Source: Wolbachia endosymbiont of Ctenocephalides felis wCfeJ
GTDB taxonomy: Bacteria > Pseudomonadota > Alphaproteobacteria > Rickettsiales > Anaplasmataceae
DNA length: 64,000 nucleotides
Direction of reading: 5' to 3'
Assembly: GCF_012277315.1 (NCBI RefSeq)
Contig: NZ_CP051157.1
Location: forward strand, 558,001 to 622,000
Positions 50,659 through 60,444 of this stretch are shown here, piece by piece (within the stretch, counting starts at the first letter, position 1; each line of letters opens with the position of its first letter). The notes under the pieces were generated by a model, which saw nothing but the letters and a program-made list of their open reading frames with translations, was not told where the DNA came from and did no database searches. The translations under genes were made by a program, and so were the position numbers.

Positions 50659-52596
50659 ATGTATAAATATGATGTAGTAGTGGTAGGTGGCGGTCATGCC
50701 GGGTGTGAAGCGGCTACGGCTGCAGCTCGCCTTGGTGCAAGCACACTACTTATAACCCATAAAATTTCAACTATAGGAGAAATGTCCTGCAATCCAGCAA
50801 TTGGGGGAGTTGCAAAAGGTGTTGTAGTTAGAGAAGTTGACGCTCTTGATGGCATAATGGGAAGGGCAATCGATCAAGCAAGCATACACTCGGTCATTTT
50901 AAATAGCAGCAGAGGCGCAGCAGTGTGGGGCCCACGTGCACAGGCAGATCGAAAATTATACAAGCGAGCAATACAGGAAATTATTCTAAACTATAGTAAT
51001 TTAGCGATAAAAGAAGAGTCGGTTGACGATTTCCTTATCAAAAGTAATAGCAACGGAGAACCGCACATCAAAGCTGTAATAACAAGTTCAGGGGAACATA
51101 TATTAGCAGGCAGAGTCGTTCTAACTACAGGAACTTTTCTTTGTGGTGTGGTTCATGTAGGAGAACAAACAACCCCTTCAGGAAGAATGGGGGATAAGTC
51201 TGCAGTAGGGCTTGCAAATACGCTGAAGAAATACGATTTTAAACTAGGTAGATTGCGCACTGGAACTCCACCAAGACTCGATCGTGGCACTATAAATTGG
51301 CCAGTATTACAAGAGCAAGTGGGCGACAATCCACCTACACCGTTTTCTTATCTCACAGAGAAAATTAACCAACCTCAGGTTTCATGTTTCATTACTCATA
51401 CTAATGAAAATACACACAGAATAATTCGAGAGAACCTTCACAGGTCAGCCTCTTCATATTTAGATGATGTTGTTGCACCAAGATACTGCCCGTCTATTGA
51501 AGCTAAAGTTAAAAAATTTGCAGAAAAAAATAGTCATCAAATATTCCTAGAACCAGAAGGGCTCAATGATGATACTGTATACCCAAATGGAATTTCAAAT
51601 TCATTGCCCATCGAAGTGCAGCGTGAAATGATAAATAGCATCAAGGGACTTGAAAACGCAGAGATATTAAGACCTGGATATGCGGTTGAGTATGACTATA
51701 TTGATCCACGAGAGCTATTTCATACCCTCGAAACTAAGAAAATTAAAGGTCTATATTTCGCCGGCCAAATTAATGGTACCACTGGATATGAAGAAGCGGC
51801 AGGGCAAGGGATTATTGCTGGAATCAATGCAGCACTCTCTGCATCTGGAAAAAAAGAAAGCTTTGTTCTTCACCGCACAGACTCGTATATCGGCGTAATG
51901 ATAGATGATTTGGTCACTAAAGGAGTAACCGAGCCTTATAGATTATTCACCTCACGTGCAGAATATAGGCTAGCAATCAGGTCAGATAATGCGGATAGGA
52001 GACTCACACAAAAAGGTTATGACATTTCTCTTGTGTCATATGAGAGGTACTCTGTTTTACAGAATAAGCTTAAGTCCATTAAACAGCTTGAGGAGAAGTT
52101 GGAGAGCCTGACAATTACTCCTGAGCAGCTCAGGTTCTATGGTATCAAAATATCTTATGATGGAATAAGAAAAACGGCATTAGATCTACTTAGCTACCCC
52201 AATATCGATTGGAACGAATTACAAGAGATATGGCCGGAGTTAAACAGCGTCACACGCTGGAATGACACTAGGATGGATGCAGCTAACTCTCCTGTTATCC
52301 AAGTAGCTAACACTGAGATCCAGGAAATAATCGAAATCGAAGCAAAATACAAGCCTTACTTAATCAGACAAGAAGCAGATATGAAGTTTCTACGGGAGGA
52401 AATTAATACTCAAATTCCAATCAATTTCAACTATTCACAAGTTAAAGGCCTGTCAAGTGAGGTAATAGAAAAGTTGCAGATGATAAAGCCAGCAACAATC
52501 GGCGTTGCAAAACAAATACAAGGCATCACCCCAGCAGCGATAGTGAGTATATTAGTATATTTGAGAAACAAGAAGATAAGTAAAGTTGCTAATTAA
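50659..52596 (+). CDS. mnmG: tRNA uridine-34 modification enzyme MnmG
   Basis: FAD enzyme that with MnmE makes carboxymethylaminomethyl-uridine at the wobble position. It has 645 residues. FAD motif [65 protein letters not shown]; the C-terminal domain has [19 protein letters not shown]. Residues about 530-551 ([15 protein letters not shown] and on) come from a palindromic repeat inserted in frame, in the helical C-terminal domain just before [20 protein letters not shown] precedes the ATG. Confidence 0.95.
   Translation: MYKYDVVVVGGGHAGCEAATAAARLGASTLLITHKISTIGEMSCNPAIGGVAKGVVVREVDALDGIMGRAIDQASIHSVILNSSRGAAVWGPRAQADRKLYKRAIQEIILNYSNLAIKEESVDDFLIKSNSNGEPHIKAVITSSGEHILAGRVVLTTGTFLCGVVHVGEQTTPSGRMGDKSAVGLANTLKKYDFKLGRLRTGTPPRLDRGTINWPVLQEQVGDNPPTPFSYLTEKINQPQVSCFITHTNENTHRIIRENLHRSASSYLDDVVAPRYCPSIEAKVKKFAEKNSHQIFLEPEGLNDDTVYPNGISNSLPIEVQREMINSIKGLENAEILRPGYAVEYDYIDPRELFHTLETKKIKGLYFAGQINGTTGYEEAAGQGIIAGINAALSASGKKESFVLHRTDSYIGVMIDDLVTKGVTEPYRLFTSRAEYRLAIRSDNADRRLTQKGYDISLVSYERYSVLQNKLKSIKQLEEKLESLTITPEQLRFYGIKISYDGIRKTALDLLSYPNIDWNELQEIWPELNSVTRWNDTRMDAANSPVIQVANTEIQEIIEIEAKYKPYLIRQEADMKFLREEINTQIPINFNYSQVKGLSSEVIEKLQMIKPATIGVAKQIQGITPAAIVSILVYLRNKKISKVAN
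52246..52311. repeat. Palindromic element inserted in frame in mnmG
   Basis: CAGCGTCACACGCTGGAATG and the following ACACTAGGATGGATGCAGCT, ending near ATCCAAGTAGCTAACAC, match intergenic repeat segments of this window. The insert lengthens MnmG by about 22 residues compared with E. coli and keeps the frame. Confidence 0.75.
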
Positions 52597-53456
52597 AAGT
52601 TTGTGGTATACGTTCAGCGAGGTGACAAAATAGGGTGAACAAGGTAACATAAAAAGATACCCATGGAGTAAAGGTGAATTTACAACAAAGGGTGTCATTC
52701 CAGCGCGTGACGCTGGAATCCAGTAAAAAAAAGAGTGGATCCCAGTGTTAGCTACTAAGCCTTATTTTCATTTTTATACAGAATCGAAAATAAGAGGTTT
52801 TTTATTTTCATTAAAGGGTGTCATTCCAGCGCTTGACGCTGGAATCCAGTGAAAAAGAAGAGTGGATCCCAGTGTCGGGGCACTGGGATGACATCATTAT
52901 GCTACTTGGATGCATCGTAGAGGTTAAATGGATGACACCCGCAAATTACCTGCTAATTGCAGTGTTCGTACAACCATAATGCAAGCAGTCTATCACCATT
53001 AAGATAAGCTTTATTTTCATTTTTATATAGAATCGAAAATAAGAAATTTCTTGTGTTCATCGAAGGGTGTCATTCCAGCGCTTGACGCTGGAATCCAGTG
53101 AAAAAGAAGAATGGATCCCAGTATCAAGTACTGGGATGACAAGAAAAGGAGCTACTAGGATGAAACCGTAGAGGCTAAAGTGATGACACCCACAACCTGT
53201 CATTCCAGCGCTTGACGCTGGAATCCAGCCTTATTTTCACTTTTACGCAAAATCGAAAATAAGAGATTTCTTTATTTTCATCCACGCAAATATATAAGCC
53301 TTATTTTCATTTTTATACAGAATCGAAAATAAGAGGTCTCTTATGTTCATCCATGCAGATAAGGTAAGCCTTATTTTCATTTTTATACAGAATCGAAAAT
53401 AATGTATATTATAAAAAATGGTGTGCTGGAGTTGAATGAATGGATATTAAAGAATC
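52597..53456. repeat. Field of palindromic repeats I
   Basis: No gene. It opens with a solo MITE end at 52606 (GTATACGTTCAGCGAGGTG). Three hairpin types then alternate: type 1, GTCATTCCAGCGCTTGACGC with TGGAATCCAG (near 52685, 52818, 53068, 53198); type 2, GGATCCCAGTGTCGGGGCAC with TGGGATGACA (near 52865, 53113); type 3, CTTATTTTCATTTTTATACA with GAATCGAAAATAAG (near 52762, 53008, 53228, 53298, 53367). The order 3-1-2 repeats with a rough period of 200-250 bp. Confidence 0.85.
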
Positions 53457-53611
53457 GTATCCGTTCAGCTAATGGCGTCAACTTAAGAGCCTCCATTAGC
53501 AAACTCTCCTAAAGGCAGATAGCGTTTGGGCTTATCACCTTATTACAGCTATAGGAAAAACACAGTCACCGACATTTTTCCTTAAGTTGACACCATTGCC
53601 TGAACAGATAC
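53457..53611. mobile_element. Short MITE with long inverted termini
   Basis: 155 bp. The left end GTATCCGTTCAGCTAATGGC then GTCAACTTAAG is matched in reverse by CTTAAGTTGACACCATTGCC then TGAACAGATAC at the right, about 31 bp with a few mismatches. It shares the first 12 bases with the 15.3 and 38.0 kb elements but not the interior, so it is a separate subfamily. No target duplication is visible. It lies just before the fabF end. Similar right-end sequence, unpaired, is at 45.88 kb. Confidence 0.7.
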
Positions 53612-53703
53612 TTCTTTCTCTGCACTTCCTCCCTCAATCCAGAACTAGTATATCCTGCGTTTGTGCATTTTAGCTATAAACAATCTCAACACAAAAATCA
53701 AAT

Positions 53704-54969
53704 CTATACTTGTCCAAAGATTAGTGATGCGTTAGTGCCACCAAAGCCAAACGAATTAGAAAATACATATTGGATTTTGTGCTCTTGAGCTTTAAACGGG
53801 ACAAAATTTAAATCACATCCTTCTGAAGGCTTGTGTAAATTTAAGGTTGGTGGAGTAATTCCGTTATTTAATGCAAGGATGCTAAATATTGCTTCAACAC
53901 TTCCTGCAGCACCAAGCAAATGTCCTATAGAAGATTTAGTTGAAGACACTGGTATCTTATCAGCGTAATCACCAAATAACTGTTTTATTGCTATCACTTC
54001 AATTTTATCTCCAAGTGGTGTTGAAGTGCCGTGTGCGTTGATATACCCGATTTGATTTGGACTAATTTGTGCGCTCTTTAGGGCAATTTGCATTGCCTTA
54101 AATGCACCTCTTCCTTCTGAATGTGGTGCTGTAATGTGGTACGCATCCCCGGTTAGCCCATACCCAGTAAGTTCTGCATATATTTTTGCCCCTCTTTTCT
54201 TCGCGTGTTCATATTCTTCTAGCACCAATATACCAGCCCCTTCACCCATGACAAATCCATCACGTTCTTCATCCCATGGTCTTGAGGCTTCTTCAGGTTT
54301 ATCGTTAAATTTGGTTGATAGCGCCTTCATGGATGCAAAACCTGCAATTCCAACTCTACAAAGTGCACTTTCTGATCCACCTGCAATCATTACATCTGCT
54401 TCACCAAGTTTTATAGCTCTTGCTGAATTTATTATTGCATGTGCACCGGTTGCGCATGCAGTTACCGCCGAATCGTTTGGACCTGTAAATTCATATTTAA
54501 TAGAAATATGGCCAGATATTAAGTTTATTAGGCTTGCAGGCACGAAAAACGGACTGACACGTCTCGGTCCCTTTTCCTGCATAGTAATCACATTTTCCTG
54601 AATTGATGGAAGACCACCTATACCGGAGCCGACAGCCACACCAATGCGTTCTCGGTTGATATTTTGGCTTTCCAAAATCATTGAATCGTCCACTGCCTGA
54701 ATAGCAGCGGCAATACCGTAGTGAATAAAGCGATCTGTTCTTTTGAGGTCTTTTTCAGAGAGATAATCTAGTGGGTTAAAGCAGTGTTCAATGTTGTCAC
54801 ACTGTAGGGGAACTTGCCCTGCAATTTTGCAAGCAAGATCAGAAGCATCAAACCTGCTGATTTCCTTTATGCCAGACTGACCACCTATTAACTTAAGCCA
54901 AGTATTTTCAACATCTGCTGCCAGTGGAGTAATTAAGCCAATACCAGTAACTACTACTCTTCTGCTCAT
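53704..54969 (-). CDS. fabF: 3-oxoacyl-ACP synthase II
   Basis: Elongating condensing enzyme of fatty acid synthesis. It has 421 residues. The catalytic Cys is in AVTACATGAHAI, the two His in NAHGTSTPLGD and KSSIGHLLGAAG. The N-terminal RRVVVTGIGLITPLAADVEN and the C-terminal SNSFGFGGTNASLIF are standard. acpP lies 6 bp upstream on the same strand, the usual acpP-fabF pair. Confidence 0.96.
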   Translation of the reverse strand: MSRRVVVTGIGLITPLAADVENTWLKLIGGQSGIKEISRFDASDLACKIAGQVPLQCDNIEHCFNPLDYLSEKDLKRTDRFIHYGIAAAIQAVDDSMILESQNINRERIGVAVGSGIGGLPSIQENVITMQEKGPRRVSPFFVPASLINLISGHISIKYEFTGPNDSAVTACATGAHAIINSARAIKLGEADVMIAGGSESALCRVGIAGFASMKALSTKFNDKPEEASRPWDEERDGFVMGEGAGILVLEEYEHAKKRGAKIYAELTGYGLTGDAYHITAPHSEGRGAFKAMQIALKSAQISPNQIGYINAHGTSTPLGDKIEVIAIKQLFGDYADKIPVSSTKSSIGHLLGAAGSVEAIFSILALNNGITPPTLNLHKPSEGCDLNFVPFKAQEHKIQYVFSNSFGFGGTNASLIFGQV

Positions 54970-54975
54970 TTAACA

Positions 54976-55239
54976 TTAATGATTGATTTTTTTTACTATA
55001 TACTTAACTATTTGGTCCATAGTTTCCATTTTTTGCGCATCTTCATCAGGAATTTCTATACCAAATTCTTCTTCTGCTGCCATGATTATCTCAACTGCAT
55101 CCAAACTGTCCGCACCATGCTCGGAAAGCTTTGAAGAGTTGTTAAACTTCTCTACATCCTTGCTAATGTGCTCCAGCACGATCTTTTTTACCTTTTCTTC
55201 TATGTCTTCTCTAGTGCTCTTTGCTAGTTCGTTATTCAT
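54976..55239 (-). CDS. acpP: Acyl carrier protein
   Basis: Carries growing acyl chains on phosphopantetheine. It has 87 residues. The attachment Ser is in EHGADSLDAVEIIMAAEEEF, and the acidic helix II is normal. It has an N-terminal extension of about 8 residues (MNNELAKST). It precedes fabF. Confidence 0.96.
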   Translation of the reverse strand: MNNELAKSTREDIEEKVKKIVLEHISKDVEKFNNSSKLSEHGADSLDAVEIIMAAEEEFGIEIPDEDAQKMETMDQIVKYIVKKINH

Positions 55240-55304
55240 TTTTTACCAAAAAATAATCTATTCTTTGATGTTATAAAAAATTTTCATGTTTGCAATACCT
55301 TTAT

Positions 55305-56183
55305 ATGGTTGATAAACTATTGCGAAGTCTTTTACCGCTCCCGCTACTTCAGTATCGTATGCTGGGATTAGAAAATTCAAAAATGTTAGATGAAACAATA
55401 AAAAGACTGCTTATTGCAGAAATAGATAAGATTTTACCTGAGGATAGCCAAAACAAGCTTATATCAGCCATGCGCTATGTGCTTCTTGCTCCTGCAAAAT
55501 ATATACGTCCATTTTTAGTCATAGCTTCATCACGAGTGTTCAATGTAAAAATTGAGAGAGCTATATCAGTTGCTGTGGCAGTTGAATGTGTTCACACTTA
55601 CTCTCTCATTCATGATGATTTACCATGTATGGACAATAGCGATACCCGCAGAGGTCAGCTAAGTTGCCATAAAAATTTTGATGAGGCAACAGCAGTGCTT
55701 GCTGGGGATGCGCTACTAACCTTTGCTTTTGAAATATTGTCCTCACTAAATGAGGATAGTAACAAACGTTGCGAAATTATAAAGGTACTCTCTCAAGCAA
55801 TCGGAGCTAAGGGAATGGTAAGAGGACAGATTTTAGATATCGATGTAGATTTTTCCAAAGCCAAAGAAATCCATTTATTAAAAACCGCAAAACTATTTGC
55901 AGTTTCATGTGAGATAGGTGCGATAGTAGGAGACGCCACAGACAAGCAACGTAGGGCATTATATGACTACGGGATAAATCTTGGGCTCATTTTTCAAGTT
56001 AAGGATGATATTGAAGACTACAAACAAGACAAAATAAATAATTTAATGTCTGTTTTGGATGGAAGTGAAGTAGAAAACTATATAGAAGCTCTTTTTAAAC
56101 AGGCTTTGGCTAATTTAGGTAAGCTTTCAGGAGATACCAATGATTTATATAATTTACTGAATCGAGTAAGAAAAAATGGCTAG
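55305..56183 (+). CDS. ispA: Polyprenyl synthase, farnesyl-diphosphate type
   Basis: Condenses isoprenyl diphosphates. It has 292 residues from the ATG at 55305; the TTG at 55290 lacks support. The first Asp-rich motif is IHDDLPCMDN followed by DTRRG, with the two-residue insert of the FPP/GGPP short-chain type. The second is FQVKDDIEDY. YIRPFLVIAS binds diphosphate. It overlaps the next gene by 8 bp. FPP versus GGPP product cannot be decided here. Confidence 0.9.
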   Translation: MVDKLLRSLLPLPLLQYRMLGLENSKMLDETIKRLLIAEIDKILPEDSQNKLISAMRYVLLAPAKYIRPFLVIASSRVFNVKIERAISVAVAVECVHTYSLIHDDLPCMDNSDTRRGQLSCHKNFDEATAVLAGDALLTFAFEILSSLNEDSNKRCEIIKVLSQAIGAKGMVRGQILDIDVDFSKAKEIHLLKTAKLFAVSCEIGAIVGDATDKQRRALYDYGINLGLIFQVKDDIEDYKQDKINNLMSVLDGSEVENYIEALFKQALANLGKLSGDTNDLYNLLNRVRKNG

Positions 56184-57087
56184 GAAAATTATATTACAAC
56201 TGCTTATTTCCATGGTGATAATTTTTGTTTTGACTTCCACTTTTATGTTGATTGTTGCCCATATAAACAAAGGTAAACCGGAAAGGAAAGACAAACTTTA
56301 CGAGATAAATACTGCAAGTGGTGGGTTGACACAGACAATAGCATGTTATCTAGTGAAACCAATACTTGAATCAGCACTTGATCGCTATATTGAAAAGCAT
56401 GGACTGAAGGAGTATTTAGAAGAAATAGTACAGCAGGAAGAAGAGGAAAATACGATAAACTTTTATGAAATTACAGAAGGTGAAGGCAGCAAAGCCTTCT
56501 GTGGTCAGGAAGTACTGTTACAGGTTCACAAAATGTCTCATAGTCTGTCGGCACTACCTTCACTTTCAAGCCAAGCCTCTGATGTTACTTTGAAAATAGG
56601 TCAGGATAATTGGAAAGAGGTAGGCTTAGGAGTAATCGGGATGAAAGAAGGTGGAGAGCGTGTAGTTACTGTAGGCAGTATTGCTAATGATAACAAAATG
56701 AATTTCAGTTCTTATTATGTCAAACTACTCGAAGTAAAAGATGAATATCCTGATTCAGTGAGTAATATGATTATCCTTGATAACTTAGTTCACAAAACTG
56801 GAAAACAAGTAAAGTGTGGTGACAAAGTATCAATTAGATACAGCATAATGGAACATGATGGTGAACATTTGGTCGAAAACCAAACAGCTCAATTTAAGAT
56901 TGGTGATAAAAAAGTACCACTTGCTATAGAGCTTGGGGTTGTAGGAATGAGAGCTGGCAATGATAGAACTATCATCTCTCCACCTGAACTTTTGAATGTT
57001 ACTGATGACATGTTAATCGAAGATATAGATTTTGACGAAGAAAATGTCTCAATAATTAACCTAAGCTTAGACACCAAACCACAATAA
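56176..57087 (+). CDS. Membrane-anchored protein with two FKBP-like domains
   Basis: A 303-residue protein. The N-terminal segment (ILQLLISMVIIFVLTSTFML, residues 5-27) is a membrane anchor or uncleaved signal, so the rest is likely periplasmic. Two FKBP-like repeats follow. The first has YEITEGEGSKAFCGQEVLLQ and then GLGVIGMKEGGERVVTVG (about 95-175). The second has VKCGDKVSIRYSIMEHDG and then LGVVGMRAGNDRTIISPPE (about 210-275). The aromatic active-site residues of true peptidyl-prolyl isomerases are largely lacking, so a chaperone role is more likely than isomerase activity. It overlaps ispA by 8 bp. Confidence 0.72.
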   Translation: MARKIILQLLISMVIIFVLTSTFMLIVAHINKGKPERKDKLYEINTASGGLTQTIACYLVKPILESALDRYIEKHGLKEYLEEIVQQEEEENTINFYEITEGEGSKAFCGQEVLLQVHKMSHSLSALPSLSSQASDVTLKIGQDNWKEVGLGVIGMKEGGERVVTVGSIANDNKMNFSSYYVKLLEVKDEYPDSVSNMIILDNLVHKTGKQVKCGDKVSIRYSIMEHDGEHLVENQTAQFKIGDKKVPLAIELGVVGMRAGNDRTIISPPELLNVTDDMLIEDIDFDEENVSIINLSLDTKPQ

Positions 57088-57116
57088 AATTTACAGACAG
57101 GAAAAATGTGAATATC

Positions 57117-58625
57117 TTAAAATATTATTTGATAACCAAAGAAAATAGCAAAGGTACATATAGCAGTAATAGCTGGTGGTAAAACCAGAAAAATAGGTGT
57201 CTTTTTAATGAAAAAGTTTTTAGAAGACTTTGAGAAAAAAGCATTGTAAATTATCGGCAAAAAGTACATAGAATTGAGGATAGTACTTACTATTAATACA
57301 AAAGTGACAAATATAGAAAGTGCTGTACTACCAGAGTTAAAAACAGCTTGAAAGATGAGAAATTTACCCCAAAAAGTTGGAGCAGGTGGCACTCCTATCA
57401 TAGACAATGCACCCATAGTAAATGCTATCATAGTAATTGGCATACTCCGTCCTATGCCGTGAATTCTGTCTATATACTTTTCACCTGTTTTCGTTATTAT
57501 GCTACCTGCAACAAAAAATAAAGTGATTTTTGCAAATGCATGACAAACTAACTGAAAAACTGCAACCTTTGCGCTAAGATCGCTAAAAATTGAAGCGAAC
57601 AATATAATGTATGATAATTGAGAAACGGTTGAGTAAGCAAGCAATTTTTTCAATTCTTTCTGCTTGAGTGCAATCAGTGAAGCAGCAATAATGGTGAATC
57701 CTGCGGCATATGGCAGCCATCCTCCAGCAAACCAGTTTTGTTGCACAAAGCGTTGCAGGTTATTAGTGCCAAAAGTGTACAATATGACCTTGATGATGAT
57801 GAAAGCTCCGGATTTCACAACAGCAACAGCATGCAGTAATGCACTCACAGGAGTTGGTGCAACCATTGCTTTTGGTAACCAAAAATGCATTGGCATTAAC
57901 GCAGCTTTCCCTATTCCGTAAATTAGCATGGCAAAACACACCGCAGTAAAAGTGGTAAGCGAAGTGTCAAATTTAAATATTCCGCTGCTCACAAAGTCTA
58001 AAGTATGAAACTCATTGTATAAGAAACCAAGAACTGGAAAAAATAGTACTAAGGAGGAAAAAAGTAGTACACCAAAATAATAACGCCCAGCGATCATCGA
58101 CTCATTTGTTCCATGATAGGTAACGAGAGGGTAAGTACTAATGGTTAAAAGTTCATAAAAAACAAATGTAGTCAGCAAATCACCAGAAAAAGCAATAAAC
58201 ATTGTACAACTAATCGATATTGAGAAAAAACATAAGAAATTTGAGTAATTACGATCATGGTAGTTACTTTGCATATAGCATGTTGCATATATGCTGGTTA
58301 ATATCCATAAAAATGATATTAATAAACTAAATACCACCCCAGTAAACTCTAGCTTTAAACTAATATGTAAATTGTTGCCAAAATCCATTAGAATAAATTG
58401 AGAATGATCACCATATGCCCAACATAAGGCACACAGACATGTGTACGTAAATAGAAGTACAGAAGAGGCAACAGCGATGCTGTTGCTCACTCCAGACCAT
58501 TTGCCAGTAAAAAAAATAATTACTGCACCCAAAAGCGGAATCAGCGCAGTAATTAACAAATAATCTTCAGTAATAAAAAGTGGTAAGGAAAGAAATGCTA
58601 AAACATAGTCCATCAAATAACTCAT
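57117..58625 (-). CDS. Proton-antiporter-type membrane subunit (MrpD/NuoN-like)
   Basis: A 502-residue integral membrane protein of the proton_antipo_M family with about 14 hydrophobic segments. The family segments are FSGDLLTTFVFYELLTISTY with the TM5 Glu, GKAALMPMHFWLPKAMVAPT followed by PVSALLHAV, LKQKELKKLLAYSTVSQLSY, and HAFAKITLFFVAG. This pattern fits Mrp cation/proton antiporter subunit D or an orphan complex I antiporter subunit. No other mrp or nuo gene is adjacent, so the name is left open. Confidence 0.85.
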   Translation of the reverse strand: MSYLMDYVLAFLSLPLFITEDYLLITALIPLLGAVIIFFTGKWSGVSNSIAVASSVLLFTYTCLCALCWAYGDHSQFILMDFGNNLHISLKLEFTGVVFSLLISFLWILTSIYATCYMQSNYHDRNYSNFLCFFSISISCTMFIAFSGDLLTTFVFYELLTISTYPLVTYHGTNESMIAGRYYFGVLLFSSLVLFFPVLGFLYNEFHTLDFVSSGIFKFDTSLTTFTAVCFAMLIYGIGKAALMPMHFWLPKAMVAPTPVSALLHAVAVVKSGAFIIIKVILYTFGTNNLQRFVQQNWFAGGWLPYAAGFTIIAASLIALKQKELKKLLAYSTVSQLSYIILFASIFSDLSAKVAVFQLVCHAFAKITLFFVAGSIITKTGEKYIDRIHGIGRSMPITMIAFTMGALSMIGVPPAPTFWGKFLIFQAVFNSGSTALSIFVTFVLIVSTILNSMYFLPIIYNAFFSKSSKNFFIKKTPIFLVLPPAITAICTFAIFFGYQIIF

Positions 58626-58737
58626 TTTTCTACTTGGGCAAAGCTAGAATTATATTCAAATCATAAAAAAACTACCATGTTTTTTTGGCAAACTAGTCGC
58701 TGTGCACATACAGCATAGTCTGGATAGCCACTTATAA
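58626..58737. other. Spacer upstream of the MrpD-like gene
   Basis: Short AT-rich spacer between the antiporter gene start and the repeat field. Nothing recognisable beyond a possible promoter region for the minus-strand gene. Confidence 0.4.
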
Positions 58738-59838
58738 TGTCATCCCAGTACTTGATACTGGGACCACTTTTTTCACTGGATTCCAGCGTCACGCGCTGGA
58801 ATGACACTCTTCAATGAACATAAGGAATCTCTTATTTTCGATTCTATATAAAAATGAAAATAAGGCTGGATTCCAGCGTCACGTGCTGGAATGACAGGGT
58901 TGTGGGTTCCAGCGTTACACGTTGTAATGACAGGGTTGTAGGTGTCATCCCAGTGCTCCGACACTGGGATCCAGGTTTCCATAATAATCAAGATGTTGTG
59001 TTTTAAATTAAAATTAGCTACTTTCTATGTTCACAAAATTAGTTTGCTTGCTTACAAGCAAACTTTCCTAGATTCCAGTGTCAGCTACTTTAATGACACC
59101 CTTCGATGAACATAAGAGAGCTCTTGTTTTCGATTCTGTATAAAAATGCAAATAAGGCTTACCTTATTTGCGTGGATGAACACAAGAGACCTCTTATTTT
59201 CGATTTTGCGTAAAAATGAAAATAAGGCTGGATTCCAGCGTCAAGCACTAGAATGATAGGGTTGTAGATTCTAGCGTTACACGTTGTAATGACAGGATTG
59301 TGGATGTCACCCGAATGGCCCAGCGATGTCATCCAAATAGTCTTTTTTTCTGTCATCCCAGTACTTGATACTGGGATCCACTCTTTTTTTTCTGGATTCC
59401 AGCGTCAAGCGCTGGAATGACACCCTTTGATGAACATAGGAAACCTCTTATTTTCGATTTTGCGTAAAAATGAAAATAAGGCTGGATTACAGCGTCACGC
59501 GCTAGAATGACACCTTCAGAAAGTGGACCAGCGCTGGAATGACAGGGCTGTGGATGTCATTCCTGTAGCCTCTACGATGTCATCCGAGTAGCCCAATGAT
59601 GTCATCCCAGTGCTCCGACACTGGGATCCATTCTTCTTTTTCACTGGATTCCAGTGTCAAGCACTGGAATGACACCCTTCGATGAACATAAGAAACCTCT
59701 TATTTTCGATTCTGTATAAAAATGAAAATAAGGCTTACCTTATTTGCGTGGATGAACATAAGAGAGCTCTTATTTTCGATTTTGCGTAAAAATAAAAATA
59801 AGGCTGGATTCCAGCGTCACGCGCTGGAATGACAGGGT
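58738..59838. repeat. Field of palindromic repeats II
   Basis: No gene, although several short minus-strand frames arise from the repeats. The same three hairpin types as in the field at 52.6-53.4 kb occur in reverse orientation: GGATTCCAGCGTCAAGCGC with TGGAATGACACC; TGTCATCCCAGTGCTCCGAC with ACTGGGATCCA; CTTATTTTCGATTCTGTATA with AAAATGAAAATAAGG (near 58831, 59127, 59196, 59446, 59700, 59768). The connecting segment (GATGAACATAAGAGA) is also shared. The field abuts repeat copy 2 at 59839. Confidence 0.85.
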
Positions 59839-60288
59839 TTAAGAAATTTACCAAATGAGAGAAAAAGGCAAAAAAAGCCCCGTTGGTGGCTAATTATTTA
59901 TATTAACTTTATAAACTGGCGTTTTTTTATTCTAAACGTCTAATCTCGCTGCTTTTAAACCGCAACTGATCTAAATTTAAACGTTAAGAAATTTACTAAG
60001 CAGAAAAAAGGCAAAAAAAACCCTGTTAGCTAGCTATTCACTATCTATCTTTTAATCGGCGTTTTTTACTGTTTTAAACGCTTTAACAAGCGCATTTTAG
60101 CTTATATAGGTAAAAACCTTGAAAGTTTATTAAAGACATAAGTGCACATAGTGCAAAAAATTAAACATGAGACGCCAAATACATTGAGTTTTTTGTCATT
60201 TTATCTGCACAGACTGAAGATAAATAAATAGCTTCAGCCACATGATAAGCAGACTTTTTGGAAACGTCAAGTGGTTTTTTCAATGCGC
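59839..60288 (-). repeat. 450-bp inverted repeat, copy 2
   Basis: The reverse complement of 30961-31410 with few differences (for example TTGACG for TTGACA, GAATAGCTAGC for GAATAACTAGC). Its left edge touches the palindromic repeat field II, and its right edge ends about 157 bp before the RND gene. Like copy 1 it contains the two 143-bp-spaced sub-repeats and no protein frame. Confidence 0.9.
60242..60270 (-). promoter_or_regulatory. Sigma70-like promoter inside repeat copy 2
   Basis: On the minus strand TTGACG (60270-60265), 17 bp, TATCAT (60247-60242). It drives away from the RND gene, into the repeat. Spacer length is identical to copy 1. Confidence 0.55.
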
Positions 60289-60444
60289 TCTAAAAATTTG
60301 TTACGCAAGAAGTCTATTTTGTAATTGTCATGTTATGATGATTTTAATACAAACATTCTCAAAACTATATAGGAGTTAATTAATATATAACGTATCTTGA
60401 GTATAATGTTGTACAAAAATATGCACATTCAATGAAATATTAAC

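Noticed and set aside
52597-53456. CRISPR array in the repeat field
   Set aside because: The units are palindromes of three kinds with unequal spacing, and the connecting sequences are themselves repeated rather than unique. No cas gene is present.
58773-59356. Minus-strand frames of 72 and 65 codons with repeated PVIPARDAGIQ-like text
   Set aside because: The peptide comes from translation of the palindromic repeats. Frame and ends follow the repeats, with no ribosome site and no independent protein-like sequence.
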